From Bradyrhizobium sp. (lineage in GTDB: Bacteria; Pseudomonadota; Alphaproteobacteria; Rhizobiales; Xanthobacteraceae), in NCBI RefSeq assembly GCF_027307225.1, contig NZ_DAHUXJ010000014.1, positions 1-50,616 on the forward strand: 50,616 bases of DNA. Direction: 5' to 3'. Shown one piece after another: positions 33,253-42,177 of the stretch; position 1 is the first letter of the stretch; every line of letters begins with the position of its first letter. Both the position numbers and the translations under genes were made by a program. The notes beneath the pieces are model-generated. The model worked only from the letters and a program-made list of their open reading frames with translations, did not search any database and was not told the DNA's origin.

Positions 33253-35028
33253 TTAACCGACGAACTCGCTGGCCTCGGCCATTCCGACCGCGCGCTCACT
33301 CAGCAAGATCTGGGTGATCGTGCGCTGCCGGCCACCGTCGGCCAGATGGAATGGATCACCGCCGGAAAGCCGGTGATCGATCACAAGTCGCGACAACAGC
33401 AAGCGCCGCGCATCGCTACGCATCTGTTGAATGCGGTGAGCCTCCCAGGCCAGCGCGACGGCGCTTGCAACGTGATAGAGAAGGCTGGTAGCGCGGCGCG
33501 CCTCAGCCTCGTTCTCGGCTCGCGCGGCGACCTCGCGGGCAAAGCCGACGGCACGATCGGTCAGGCCGTGGAGGCGGTCGCGCCAGGCGTTTGGTACGGC
33601 CGCACTGTCATCGAGTCTCGCGTGCAGACCAGCCGCCAGCGCCGCGTCTGCGCCATGGCGACCGACCGCCCGCGTCAGCGCATCGATCGCAACGATGTTG
33701 CCGGTGCCTTCCCAGATCGAGCCGAGATGGGCATCGCGCAGCAACCGCGCCGTGGCGAATTCCTCGATGTAACCGATACCGCCGCGCATCTCCATCGCGT
33801 CACCGCAGACCTTGCGCGCATCGCGCGTAGCGCGGAATTTCAAGGTCGGCGTGAGAATACGCAGCAGAGCCGCGGCGTCCTGGCTGCCGGCCTCGGCTCG
33901 GTCAAGCGCATCGGCGGTCAGAAAACTCATTGACAGTGCCTGCTCGGTCGCAAGCGTGATCTTCATCAATTGCCGCTGCGCCAGCGGCAGATCGATGATG
34001 CGACGGCCGAACACCACGCGATTTCTGGCGACCGTCATCGCGTCGTGCCAGGCGCGGCGCATCAGCGCGGTGGATTTGACGCCGTTGGAGAGCCGTGACG
34101 AATTGACCATCTCGGCCATCTGCACGAAGCCGCGATCGAGCTTGCCGACCGCATAGGCGATGGCGCCCTCGAGCTTGATCTCGCCCGACGCCATCGATCG
34201 CGTACCGAGCTTGTCCTTCAGCCGCACGATCCGGTAGTGATTGGGCGAGCCGTCATCGAGCGTGCGGGGCATCAGGAACAGGCCGACGCCGCGCGTGCCG
34301 GGCCCTGCGCCTTCCGGGCGCGCCAGCAGCATCACGACCTTGGCGTCGGCATTCGAGCAAAACCATTTCTCGCCATAGAGCCGCCAGTGGTCGCCCTCCT
34401 CGACCGCGGTCGTGGTCAGCGTGCCGACATCGGAACCGCCTTCCTTTTCCGTCATGAACTGACCGCCCTGGGTGAGCTTGTTCATGTCGGTTTGCGTCAG
34501 GCCGTCGAGATATCTGGCTTTCAGCGCCTCGCTGCCGAAATTCGCCAATAGCTTGGCGCAGCCGTCGGTGACGTTGATCGGGCAGCCCAGGCCGAACTCC
34601 GCCTGATTGAAGAGAAACGTAAAGGCGTGTTTGGCGACAACGGGATATTTGTCCGGCCAGCCGAGAATGCCCTTGCGGACCGACATTGCGTGAATGCCGA
34701 ATTCGCCGAAGGCGGCGCGTTCGAGCTCGCGGTAGGCGGGGTGATATTCGATCCACTGCACGTCACGGCCGAAACGGTCGCGCTGATGCAGCTCCGGCAC
34801 ATGGCGATCGGCGAGCCTCGCGCATTCGTCGAGATGTCCGCCCGCAAGGCCGCCCAGGCGATCCAGATGCGGCTCGATATGGCGAAACAGCGCATCGGGC
34901 AGATGGATGCGCAGCAAATCCGAGAGCGACGGATCCGCATGATAGAAATTCATGCCTGTGGTGTCCGGCGCCAGCAACGCCGAGCGAGGGTCGGAATTCA
35001 CAAGGCGATTTTGTGAATGCTGTTGCAT
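33253..35028 (-). CDS. AidB-like acyl-CoA dehydrogenase
   Basis: 591 residues, longer than normal acyl-CoA dehydrogenases because of an extra C-terminal helical domain, as in AidB-type proteins. Recognisable parts are CPINVTDGCAKLLANFG, QFMTEKEGGSDVGTLTTTA for FAD binding, MASGEIKLEGAIAYAVG, and GGIGYIEEFATARLLRDAHLGSIWEGTGNI, where the Glu of WEGT is at the usual catalytic position. AidB proteins are linked to alkylation damage, but many relatives are ordinary metabolic dehydrogenases. The start at 35028 has AGGGA five bases upstream. Divergent from the SDR at 35108, with an 80-base gap. Confidence 0.87.
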   Translation of the reverse strand: MQQHSQNRLVNSDPRSALLAPDTTGMNFYHADPSLSDLLRIHLPDALFRHIEPHLDRLGGLAGGHLDECARLADRHVPELHQRDRFGRDVQWIEYHPAYRELERAAFGEFGIHAMSVRKGILGWPDKYPVVAKHAFTFLFNQAEFGLGCPINVTDGCAKLLANFGSEALKARYLDGLTQTDMNKLTQGGQFMTEKEGGSDVGTLTTTAVEEGDHWRLYGEKWFCSNADAKVVMLLARPEGAGPGTRGVGLFLMPRTLDDGSPNHYRIVRLKDKLGTRSMASGEIKLEGAIAYAVGKLDRGFVQMAEMVNSSRLSNGVKSTALMRRAWHDAMTVARNRVVFGRRIIDLPLAQRQLMKITLATEQALSMSFLTADALDRAEAGSQDAAALLRILTPTLKFRATRDARKVCGDAMEMRGGIGYIEEFATARLLRDAHLGSIWEGTGNIVAIDALTRAVGRHGADAALAAGLHARLDDSAAVPNAWRDRLHGLTDRAVGFAREVAARAENEAEARRATSLLYHVASAVALAWEAHRIQQMRSDARRLLLSRLVIDHRLSGGDPFHLADGGRQRTITQILLSERAVGMAEASEFVG

Positions 35029-35107
35029 TGAATTCCCTGGGTCGCTTCCTCATCTCTTCAGGCGAACTATTGCACATCTCGCCCGGGATAGAAGTAAGGA
35101 ACATCCG

Positions 35108-35809
35108 ATGGAAACGCCAAAATACAAGAATGCCCTGATCGTCGGGGCCGGTGAAGGCCTGAGCGCCTCGCTGGCGCGGCTGTTTGCGCGCGAAGGTATT
35201 CGCGTGGCGCTGGCGGCCCGCAGCATCGAAAAGCTCGGCGCGCTCTGCGCCGAGACCAAAGCGCGGGCCTATGCCTGCAACGCGGCCGACGCCGATGAAG
35301 TCGAGCGCCTGTTCGGCCTTGTCGAGCGCGAGATCGGGACGCCCGACCTCGTGGTCTACAATGCTAGCGCACGGGCACGCGGCCCGCTGGTCGATCTCGT
35401 GCCAGCCGACGTGGCGCAGGCAATCGCGGTCAGCGCCTTCGGCGGCTTCCTGGTGGCCCAGCAGGCGGCCAAGCGCATGCTGCCGAACAAACAGGGCGCC
35501 ATCCTGTTCACGGGCGCGTCCGCCAGCGTCAAGGGTTACGCGCAGTCGTCGTCCTTTGCGATGGGGAAGTTCGCACTGCGAGGGCTCGCGCAAAGCATGG
35601 CGCGCGAATTATCGCCGCAAGGCATTCACATCGCGCATTTTGTCATCGATGGCGGCATCCGTAGCGCAGCGCGCGCCGAGCCCGCAGACCGGCCGGATTC
35701 GTTCCTCGATCCGGATGCGATTGCGCTGAGCTACTGGAACGTGCTGCAACAGCCCAGAAGCGCCTGGTCCTGGGAAGTGGAATTGCGGCCCTGGGTGGAG
35801 AAGTTTTGA
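35108..35809 (+). CDS. SDR-family protein lacking the catalytic Tyr
   Basis: About 233 residues. Rossmann start NALIVGAGEGLSASLARLFAREG, the Asn of VVYNASARARG, and VIDGGI near the C-terminus mark a classical SDR. The active-site motif YxxxK is replaced by F150-A-M-G-K154 within SSSFAMGKFALRGLAQSMAREL, so the general acid/base Tyr is missing. A subgroup of SDRs with F-x-x-x-K exists, and its chemistry is unclear. The frame is open upstream to 34952, but ATG 35108 has AAGGAA. It shares a divergent promoter region with the AidB-like dehydrogenase, suggesting a common pathway. Confidence 0.85.
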   Translation: METPKYKNALIVGAGEGLSASLARLFAREGIRVALAARSIEKLGALCAETKARAYACNAADADEVERLFGLVEREIGTPDLVVYNASARARGPLVDLVPADVAQAIAVSAFGGFLVAQQAAKRMLPNKQGAILFTGASASVKGYAQSSSFAMGKFALRGLAQSMARELSPQGIHIAHFVIDGGIRSAARAEPADRPDSFLDPDAIALSYWNVLQQPRSAWSWEVELRPWVEKF

Positions 35810-35835
35810 GGCATTGCGATCGCGGGTGCGACGTG

Positions 35836-35911
35836 CGTAGGATGGGAAGAGCGAAGCGATCGGTCCGGGCCCGACGGTGATGGGTTTCGCATAGGCTCAA
35901 CCCATCCTACG
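35836..35911. repeat. Palindromic repeat (CGTAGGATGGG...CCCATCCTACG)
   Basis: CGTAGGATGGG at 35836-35846 pairs with CCCATCCTACG at 35901-35911, with GAAGAGCGAAGCGA and GTTTCGCATAGGCTC between. This common soil-bacterial repeat lies in the convergent gap before the GNAT gene. Confidence 0.65.
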
Positions 35912-35956
35912 GCCCGGCATCTCCGCTGCCGCCCGCAATGACGCGAACCTGGACGC

Positions 35957-36571
35957 CTATGCCATCGCTTCCAGCGCGTGCTGCTCGCGCGCAAGCCGCC
36001 AGCTGGCGCAGGGTATGTCCTGATGGATCGGATCGATCGGCTTTTCGAAGCGCGCGAGCTTCCAGTCGTCGGGATGACGTGTGAAGGCATAGCCGGACTT
36101 GCGCGCCAGAGCGATCATCGCCTCGTTGGAACGCAGCGTGTCGCCGAACATCAGATGCGCGCCGAGCGCCGCCGCCCGGCACTCCAGATTGCGGAGCAGC
36201 GCCGAACCGATGCCCTTACCCTGCCAGCGATCGTCGATGGAGATGCCGAACTCGAAATTGCCGGTCGCGGCTTCAAAGCCATAACGCGCTTCGCCGACGG
36301 TCGTCTCATGCCCATCGATCATCATCGCCGCGATCACGCTGAACCGGTCGTTCTCGCCGGCATGAATGAAATGATCGAGCTCGTTTGCCGGCAATTCGCT
36401 CATCGCGCCGAGAAAGCGACTGTAGCGCGAGCCTGTCGAAAGCCGGCGGAAGTAGCCCTGCAGCGTCTCCGCGTCGTCGGGCGCGACGAGACGGACGGTG
36501 AGGGTTTTGCCGTCGCGCAGCCTCAGGTGATCGGTGTGGCGTGGATGCTCGACCAGATGAATGACGGTCAT
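35957..36571 (-). CDS. GNAT-family N-acetyltransferase
   Basis: 204 residues. The acetyl-CoA-binding motif is clear: EFGISIDDRWQGKGIGSALLRNLECRAAALGAHLMFGDTLRSNEAMIALARKSGYAF, with the Q/R-x-x-G-x-G pyrophosphate loop QGKGIG. The N-terminal LRLRDGKTLTVRLVAPDDAETLQGYFRRLS segment is typical of single-domain GNATs related to those fused to acyl-CoA synthetases (Pat-like). It probably acetylates a protein lysine or a small amine; target unknown. The C-terminal tail is short and without a known domain. Confidence 0.83.
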   Translation of the reverse strand: MTVIHLVEHPRHTDHLRLRDGKTLTVRLVAPDDAETLQGYFRRLSTGSRYSRFLGAMSELPANELDHFIHAGENDRFSVIAAMMIDGHETTVGEARYGFEAATGNFEFGISIDDRWQGKGIGSALLRNLECRAAALGAHLMFGDTLRSNEAMIALARKSGYAFTRHPDDWKLARFEKPIDPIHQDIPCASWRLAREQHALEAMA

Positions 36572-36702
36572 GATGCTCTCCGTCGAATTCGAAATTCGCG
36601 GCCGGCGCCCCTTGTCAGGAAGGCGGCGCCGGCCCCGGCTCTTAAAGCACGGTGACTTCGGGGCCGACCGTCATCGCGCTTTAGCCTTTGACTTGGCAGC
36701 CC

Positions 36703-36906
36703 TTACGCCCGCCAGAACGGCTTCTCGGCCTCGCGGACGACGTCGCTCCACGACAAGCCGACATCGTGCAGGTCCCGATCGGACCAATGGGTCAGCTCAT
36801 CGCGCTGGCGCCAGCGGGTAAACCAGACTTGAAACTGGCGGCCGACCCGGTCAAGCGGACCGGCTTCATGATTATTTGTCACATTCTCATAAGTACAAAG
36901 GGACAT
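36703..36906 (-). CDS. DUF1127 small protein (YjiS-like)
   Basis: About 67 residues. The C-terminal pattern W..RDELTHWSDRDLHDVGLSWSDVVREAEKPFW is the DUF1127 motif, basic and helical. Some alphaproteobacterial DUF1127 proteins bind RNA and affect small-RNA turnover and stress or phosphate responses. I take ATG 36906, whose GGAGGG ribosome site overlaps an upstream in-frame ATG at 36918. It diverges from the LysR regulator with a 25-bp palindrome in between, so the regulator may control it. Confidence 0.8.
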   Translation of the reverse strand: MSLCTYENVTNNHEAGPLDRVGRQFQVWFTRWRQRDELTHWSDRDLHDVGLSWSDVVREAEKPFWRA

Positions 36907-36983
36907 TTCGCCCTCCATAATCCTAGAATTTCACGAGAATATCTGCGCATTTCGCAGTTGCGACAAACGACACTTTGGGACAT

Positions 36984-37008
36984 AATACATGATATAATTT
37001 CATGTATT
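36984..37008. promoter_or_regulatory. 25-bp perfect palindrome in the DUF1127/LysR divergent gap
   Basis: AATACATGA-N7-TCATGTATT, nine-base perfect arms. The spacer is TATAATT, so a TATAAT -10 element for the rightward LysR gene lies in the centre of the operator. It starts 78 bases from the DUF1127 start and ends nine bases from the LysR start. It is a strong candidate for an autoregulatory site. Confidence 0.65.
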
Positions 37009-37017
37009 GGAATGCCG

Positions 37018-37905
37018 ATGGCCACCCGACTCCCCTCTCTCAACGGCTTACGCGCCTTCGAGGCTGCTGCGCGCCAGCTGAGCTTCACGGCAGCTGCAGC
37101 CGAGTTGAATGTGACCCAGACCGCGATCAGCCATCAGATCCGGCGGCTGGAAGAGGAGCTGGGGATCCGGCTGTTTGTCCGTCAAAACCGCAGCCTGACG
37201 CTGACGGCAGAAGCGAAAGAGTACCTGCCGGGCATTCGCGCCGCGTTCAACGACCTGCGGCTGGCCACCGATCGCCTGTTGCGCAAGGACGGCGATCGGG
37301 TGCTGACGGTATCCACGCTAGCGTCCTTCGCGGCGAAATGGCTGCTGCCGCGCTTGTCCAGCTTCCAACAGACCCATCCCAATATCGACGTCCGCATCAC
37401 CTCCTCGACCAGCCTGGTCGATTTTCGCCGCGATGACGTCGATGCCGCGATCCGCTATGGCCGGGGACACTGGTCTGGCCTGCGCGCCGACTGGCTCACC
37501 GCCGACGAACTGTTTCCGGTGTGCAGCCCGGCTTTGCTCCAAGGCGACAAGCCGCTGCGCTGCCCGGAAGACCTCGTCCACCACACGCTCTTGCACAGCA
37601 GCGGCGGCTATGACGACGACTGGCGCCTGTGGCTGATGGCAGCCGGCCTGCCTTCGGATATCTCGAAACAGCCTGGCTTGAGCTTCGACCTGATCCTGAT
37701 GAGCGTTCAGGCGGCGATTGACGGTCTCGGCATTGCCATGGGCCGGACCTCCTACGTCGAGGGCGATATCGCCAAGGGCCGGCTGGTGGTGCCGTTCAAG
37801 ATCGCCCTGCCGGCCGACGCCGGCTTTTACCTGGTGTCGCCGCAGGCGCGCGCCGAATCGGCGAAATTGTCGGCGTTCCGGAAGTGGCTGCTGGCCTCGG
37901 TCTAG
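37018..37905 (+). CDS. LysR-family regulator (GcvA-like)
   Basis: About 295 residues. The N-terminus LPSLNGLRAFEAAARQLSFTAAAAELNVTQTAISHQIRRLEEELG then RLFVRQNRSLTLTAEAKEYLPGIRAAF is the GcvA-type DNA-binding domain; the effector domain has STLASFAAKWLLPRL and DDVDAAIRYGRGHW. I choose ATG 37018 because GGA lies six bases upstream, while the ATG at 37012 is directly adjacent to it. It is upstream of tcuC on the same strand, so it could regulate the tricarballylate genes as TcuR does in Salmonella, or the divergent DUF1127 gene; the operator position favours the latter. Its stop TAG is part of a repeat tip. Confidence 0.87.
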   Translation: MATRLPSLNGLRAFEAAARQLSFTAAAAELNVTQTAISHQIRRLEEELGIRLFVRQNRSLTLTAEAKEYLPGIRAAFNDLRLATDRLLRKDGDRVLTVSTLASFAAKWLLPRLSSFQQTHPNIDVRITSSTSLVDFRRDDVDAAIRYGRGHWSGLRADWLTADELFPVCSPALLQGDKPLRCPEDLVHHTLLHSSGGYDDDWRLWLMAAGLPSDISKQPGLSFDLILMSVQAAIDGLGIAMGRTSYVEGDIAKGRLVVPFKIALPADAGFYLVSPQARAESAKLSAFRKWLLASV

Positions 37906-37945
37906 TGCCGCTTGTGGTGCAGGAACGTCAAATAGGCGGCGCTAG
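37902..37945. repeat. Degenerate single-hairpin copy of the palindrome family
   Basis: Begins CTAGTGCCGC, overlapping the LysR stop, and ends GGAACGTCAAATAGGCGGCGCTAG, which resembles the right arm GGAACTTCAAATTCGCCGCACTAG of copies 2 and 3. The inner left arm is lost. An eroded relic. Confidence 0.6.
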
Positions 37946-38051
37946 GGCTGATCACACATCGCCTGATCAAGAAGCGCCTGATTTGCGGTTGGTCAGGCCG
38001 CGCTGGTGTATTGGAATTTCACATCGCAAAAAGTGCCGTCGGCGAAGGCAA

Positions 38052-38074
38052 GCGAATGTTGGAATCAGACGACC
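38052..38074. repeat. Weak relic of hairpin-two arm
   Basis: GCGAATGTTGGAATCAGACG resembles the arm GCAAATGTTAGAATCGGACC of copy 1 with several changes. Located in the 252-base gap before tcuC, where I otherwise see only degraded repeat and a GGGAGAA ribosome site. Confidence 0.35.
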
Positions 38075-38157
38075 CCCATGGCAGATTGGCCCTGCAACAT
38101 AATCCCGCCTGCTCGAAAACGGGCTGATCCAGCGCGGGACACAGGGAGAAGCCGTTA

Positions 38158-39468
38158 ATGTCGTCTACGTCCAGTTCGCCACCGGTTCAGCTTAAATCGC
38201 GAATTGGCGCCATTCTCAGAGCTACAAGCGGCAATTTTCTCGAGCAGTTCGACTTCTTCCTGTTCGGCTTTTACGCCCGCTACATTGCGCAGGCGTTCTT
38301 CCCGTCGCATGACGAAACAGCAGCACTGCTGCACACTTTCGGCGTGTTCTGGCTCGGCGCGCTGATGCGCCCGGTCGGCGCCATCGTGCTCGGCGCCTAT
38401 ATCGACCGCATCGGCCGCCGCAAGGGTCTGATCGTGACGTTGAGCATCATGGCCATCGGCACCGTCACCATCGCGTTCTGTCCGACCTATGCGACGATCG
38501 GCGTCGCCGCGCCGACCATCGTCCTGATCGGCCGCCTGCTGCAAGGCTTTTCCGCCGGCGTCGAACTGGGCGGCGTGTCGGTGTATCTCTCGGAGATCGC
38601 AACACCCGGCAATCGCGGCTTCTATACCTCGTTCCAGTCGTCGAGCCAGCAGGTAGCGATTTTCGTCGCCTCCATCATCGGTTTCGCCCTGAGCGAATTG
38701 ATCCCCGCGGAAACCGTTGCCGCCTGGGGCTGGCGAATACCGTTCTTCATCGGTTGCCTCATCATTCCCGTGATTTTCTTCCTGCGCCGGACCCTTGAGG
38801 AGACGCCGGAATTTCTCGCCATGAAGCATCACCCGACCACCCGCGAGGTGTTCGCTTCGGCCGCGGCAAACTGGCGGATTATCGTGCTCGGCATGATGAT
38901 CGCGGTATTGACCACCACGACCTTCTATTTCGTCACCGTCTACACCCCAACCTTCGGCAGGACAGTGCTGAAACTCACCACGAGGGATGCGCTTCTGGTC
39001 ACGTTGCTGGTTGCGGTGACCAATTTCATCTGGAATCCGGTCGGCGGCGCGCTATCCGATCGCATCGGGCGCAGACCGGTCTTGACCGGGATCGCGATCC
39101 TGTCGCTGCTTACGGCCTATCCGGCGCTGCATTGGCTGGTCGAGGCGCCGAGCTTCAGCAAGATGCTGGCGGTCGAGATGATGTTCTCATTCTATTTCGG
39201 CGTCTACAGCGGTACCATGCTTGGCGCGCTGGTCGAGATAGTGCCGAAGCATGTTCGCACCACCTGCTTCTCGATGGCGTTTGCGTTGGCGGCAGGACTG
39301 TTCGGGACCTTTACGCCGTTCGCAGCGACCCTGCTGATCGAGCACACCCATGACAAGGCCTCTCCAGCCTATTGGCTGATGTGCGCCGCTGTCCTTGGCA
39401 TCATCGCCGCGCTTACCGTCTTTCGTGGTGGCGAACAGGCAGCGAAGGACCGAGCCCTCGCCGGCTGA
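38158..39468 (+). CDS. tcuC: MHS-type MFS transporter, probable tricarballylate/citrate importer
   Basis: 436 residues with 12 predicted membrane helices. The metabolite:H+ symporter subfamily is indicated by [24 protein letters not shown] near helix 1, [24 protein letters not shown] in the loop after helix 2, and [22 protein letters not shown] in helix 4. MHS members import citrate, alpha-ketoglutarate, shikimate or tricarballylate with protons. The next genes encode TcuA and TcuB homologues, so tricarballylate (or cis-aconitate/citrate-like acids) is the most likely substrate. 58 bases separate it from tcuA on the same strand. The symbol rests on context as much as on sequence. Confidence 0.8.
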   Translation: MSSTSSSPPVQLKSRIGAILRATSGNFLEQFDFFLFGFYARYIAQAFFPSHDETAALLHTFGVFWLGALMRPVGAIVLGAYIDRIGRRKGLIVTLSIMAIGTVTIAFCPTYATIGVAAPTIVLIGRLLQGFSAGVELGGVSVYLSEIATPGNRGFYTSFQSSSQQVAIFVASIIGFALSELIPAETVAAWGWRIPFFIGCLIIPVIFFLRRTLEETPEFLAMKHHPTTREVFASAAANWRIIVLGMMIAVLTTTTFYFVTVYTPTFGRTVLKLTTRDALLVTLLVAVTNFIWNPVGGALSDRIGRRPVLTGIAILSLLTAYPALHWLVEAPSFSKMLAVEMMFSFYFGVYSGTMLGALVEIVPKHVRTTCFSMAFALAAGLFGTFTPFAATLLIEHTHDKASPAYWLMCAAVLGIIAALTVFRGGEQAAKDRALAG

Positions 39469-39526
39469 ATACCGCCCTGCACGGATGCGGCTTCTGATTT
39501 CCATGCCAACGAGCTAACCAGTAAGC

Positions 39527-40924
39527 ATGGTCGACCTAACCCGCAAATACGATGTGCTGGTGATCGGCGGAGGCAACGCCGCTCTGTGCGCCGCGATCAG
39601 CGCGGCGCGCGACGGTGCCTCGGTGCTTGTGCTGGAAGCCGCCCCGAAATTCTATCGCGGTGGCAATACCCGCCACACCCGCAACATGCGCTGCGCCCAT
39701 GATGCGGCGACCGAGATCCTCACCGGACCCTATACCGAAGAAGAATTCTGGGAGGATCTGCTTCGCGTCACCGGCGGCAAGACCGACGAGGAACTGGCGC
39801 GGCACATGATCCGCGAGTCCAAGGACATCCTGCACTGGATCGTCCAGCAGGGCGTGCGCTGGCAGCCCTCGCTCGGCGGCACTCTGAGCCTGGGGCGGAC
39901 CAACTCGTTCTTTCTCGGTGGCGGCCGCGCGATGCTCAACGCGCTCTATCTGACCGCCGAACAGCTCGGCATCGACGCTCTCTACGACGCAGAGGTGATC
40001 GACATCGAGATTGCCGATGGCATGTTTCTGTCGGCGACGTTCAAACACGGTGACAGCCACGCCACCGTCAAGGCTTCGGCGCTGGTCGCCGCCTGCGGCG
40101 GGTTCGAAGCCAATATCGAGTGGCTGAAGCAGTATTGGGGCGAGGTCGCCGACAATTTCCTGATCCGCGGCACACCCTACAACCGCGGCTCGGTTCTCAA
40201 GGTGCTGCTCGACAAGGGCGTGCAGGAAATCGGCGACCCGACGCAGTGCCATGCGGTGGCAATCGATGCCCGGGCGCCGAAATTCGACGGCGGCATCATC
40301 ACCCGGCATGACTCGGTCGTGTTCGGCATCGTCGTCAACCGCGACGCACAGCGCTTCTACGACGAAGGCGAAGATATCTGGCCGAAGCGTTATGCGATCT
40401 GGGGACGGCTCGTCGCTGCCCAACCCGGCCAGATCGCCTACATCATTTTCGACGCAAGCTCGCGCAACAGTTTCATGCCGACGCTTTTTCCGCCGATCGA
40501 CAGCGACAGCATCGCGGGCCTTGCCGAGAAGCTGACGCTCGATCCCGCGGCGCTGGAAGAGACCGTTGCCGGTTTCAACGCGGCCGTGCGGCCCGGCACC
40601 TTTGATTACACGATGCTCGACGATTGCCGCACCGAAGGGCTGACGCCGCCAAAGACCCATTGGGCTCGAAAAATCGAGACGCCGCCCTTTTACGCCTATC
40701 CGGTGCGGCCCGGCATCACCTTCACCTATCTCGGCACGCGCGTGAACAAGCAGGCGCGGATGCTGATGAAAGACGGCAAGCCGTCAGCCAATATGTTCGC
40801 GGCGGGCGAAATCATGTCTGGCAACGTGCTGGGCAAGGGGTACGCCGCCGGAATGGGCATGACCATCGGCAGCGTGTTCGGCCGCATCGCAGGCCGTGAG
40901 GCGGCGAAGAATGCAAGGAACTAG
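39527..40924 (+). CDS. tcuA: FAD-dependent tricarballylate dehydrogenase
   Basis: 465 residues. The FAD motif is VIGGGNAALCAAISAARDGASVLVLEAA (residues 11-38), followed by RGGNTRHTRNMRCAHDA, a fumarate-reductase-like fold, and the C-terminal FAD segment MFAAGEIMSGNVLGKGYAAGMGMTIGSVFGRIAG. It matches TcuA, which oxidises tricarballylate to cis-aconitate, feeding the TCA cycle, with electrons passing to TcuB. Its stop TAG lies within the CTAG tip of a bipartite repeat, which separates it from the downstream esterase. Spacing after tcuC and the shared strand support one operon. Confidence 0.88.
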   Translation: MVDLTRKYDVLVIGGGNAALCAAISAARDGASVLVLEAAPKFYRGGNTRHTRNMRCAHDAATEILTGPYTEEEFWEDLLRVTGGKTDEELARHMIRESKDILHWIVQQGVRWQPSLGGTLSLGRTNSFFLGGGRAMLNALYLTAEQLGIDALYDAEVIDIEIADGMFLSATFKHGDSHATVKASALVAACGGFEANIEWLKQYWGEVADNFLIRGTPYNRGSVLKVLLDKGVQEIGDPTQCHAVAIDARAPKFDGGIITRHDSVVFGIVVNRDAQRFYDEGEDIWPKRYAIWGRLVAAQPGQIAYIIFDASSRNSFMPTLFPPIDSDSIAGLAEKLTLDPAALEETVAGFNAAVRPGTFDYTMLDDCRTEGLTPPKTHWARKIETPPFYAYPVRPGITFTYLGTRVNKQARMLMKDGKPSANMFAAGEIMSGNVLGKGYAAGMGMTIGSVFGRIAGREAAKNARN

Positions 40925-41086
40925 AGCTCCGATTCCGAAGTTCGCAAGCTATTGCGGCCCCTCCGATGCGAACTTCGGAATCAAAGGAGCTCTAGCAACT
41001 TATTGATTCTAGTGCGGCTTCGAATTTGAAGTTCCTATAACGAATTCACGCCGAAACTGATAGGAACTTCAAATTCGCCGCACTAG
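40921..41086. repeat. Bipartite palindromic element, copy 3
   Basis: Hairpin one (40921-40995) and hairpin two (41009-41086) repeat the arms of copy 2 (7100-7266) almost exactly (CTAGAGCTCC/GGAGCTCTAG and CTAGTGCGGC/GCCGCACTAG), while the loops differ. The first CTAG overlaps the tcuA stop codon. It lies between tcuA and the esterase, inside the presumed operon. Confidence 0.9.
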
Positions 41087-41145
41087 CTGCACGTTCAGTT
41101 CACCTCGCCGTGCTTGCGGGATCGAAAACAAAAAAGGGGAACGCC

Positions 41146-42177
41146 ATGTCACGACTGGTATTCGCTCTCGCCACGGCAGCCCTGATGTCGGCTAGCTCCG
41201 CACAGGCCGCAGAACCGATCATGCTGCGCGACATGGGCTCGTTCCATGTCGGCGGGCGTCTGGTCGAGATCAGCGGCAAGCCGGTCAAAGAAGTAACCTT
41301 CACGCCCGGCGGCGTCCCGGCGAAAGTCGACCCGAACGGCACCTACCAGGTCGAGCAGATGTATGTGCAGTACTTCCTGCCGGTCAACGAGCACGGCGCC
41401 TATCCATTGCTGATGTGGCACGGCGGTGGGCTGACCGGTGTCACCTGGGAGACGACGCCGGATGGCCGCGAGGGCTGGCGCAACTATTTCCTGCGCAAGG
41501 GCTGGAGCGTCTATAATTCCGACGCCGTCGAGCGCGGCCGCGCTGGCTGGGCGCAATATCCTGACGTCTTCAAGAGCGATCCGGTGTTCCTGACCACCGC
41601 CAACCCGTTCGAGCGCTTCCGCATCGGCGACGGTCCGCACTCCTACGATCCGGATCCGGCGAAGCGCAAGGTGCTGCCGGGCAGCCAGTTTCCGGTTGAG
41701 GCTTACGATAATTTCGTCAAGCAGGGTGTGCCGCGCTGGACCACCAATGACCACGCGACGATCGCGGCCTACATCGCCGAGATCGATCGGGTCGGTCCCT
41801 GCATCATCATGGTGCATAGCCAGGCCGGCACCTTCGGATTCAAGGTGGCGCAGGCGCGGCCCGACAAGGTCAAGGCGCTGATCGCGATCGAGCCGGCCGG
41901 CGTCGGCGATCCCGCCAAAGTCGACGCGCTGAAGAACATTCCGACCCTGATCGTCTATGGCGACTACATCGACCGCGATTCACGCTGGCCGAAAATGCGC
42001 GCAACGGGCGTCGCTTTCGCCGACAGCACCAAGGCGGCGGGCGGCAGCGTCGACGTTATCGACCTGCCCAAGATCGGCATCATGGGCAATTCGCACATGA
42101 TCATGATGGACAAAAACAATGCGGAAGTCGCCGTTCTGATCCAGAACTGGCTGGAACGGAAGGGGCTCACGAAGTGA
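41146..42177 (+). CDS. Secreted alpha/beta hydrolase (esterase 713-like)
   Basis: 343 residues. The signal peptide MSRLVFALATAALMSASSAQ ends at AAEP, so it is periplasmic or exported. LLMWHGGGLTGVTWETTPDGREGW is the oxyanion region. Ser225 (VHSQAG), Glu249 (AIEPAG) and His317 (GNSHMI) have the same spacing as the Ser206-Glu230-His298 triad I recall for the Alcaligenes esterase 713, a shift of 19 in each case. ATG 41146 has AAGGGGA. Its stop overlaps the tcuB start (GTGA), so it is translationally coupled to tcuB. It probably hydrolyses a carboxylic ester outside the cytoplasm, perhaps releasing tricarballylate; that is inference. Confidence 0.85.
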   Translation: MSRLVFALATAALMSASSAQAAEPIMLRDMGSFHVGGRLVEISGKPVKEVTFTPGGVPAKVDPNGTYQVEQMYVQYFLPVNEHGAYPLLMWHGGGLTGVTWETTPDGREGWRNYFLRKGWSVYNSDAVERGRAGWAQYPDVFKSDPVFLTTANPFERFRIGDGPHSYDPDPAKRKVLPGSQFPVEAYDNFVKQGVPRWTTNDHATIAAYIAEIDRVGPCIIMVHSQAGTFGFKVAQARPDKVKALIAIEPAGVGDPAKVDALKNIPTLIVYGDYIDRDSRWPKMRATGVAFADSTKAAGGSVDVIDLPKIGIMGNSHMIMMDKNNAEVAVLIQNWLERKGLTK

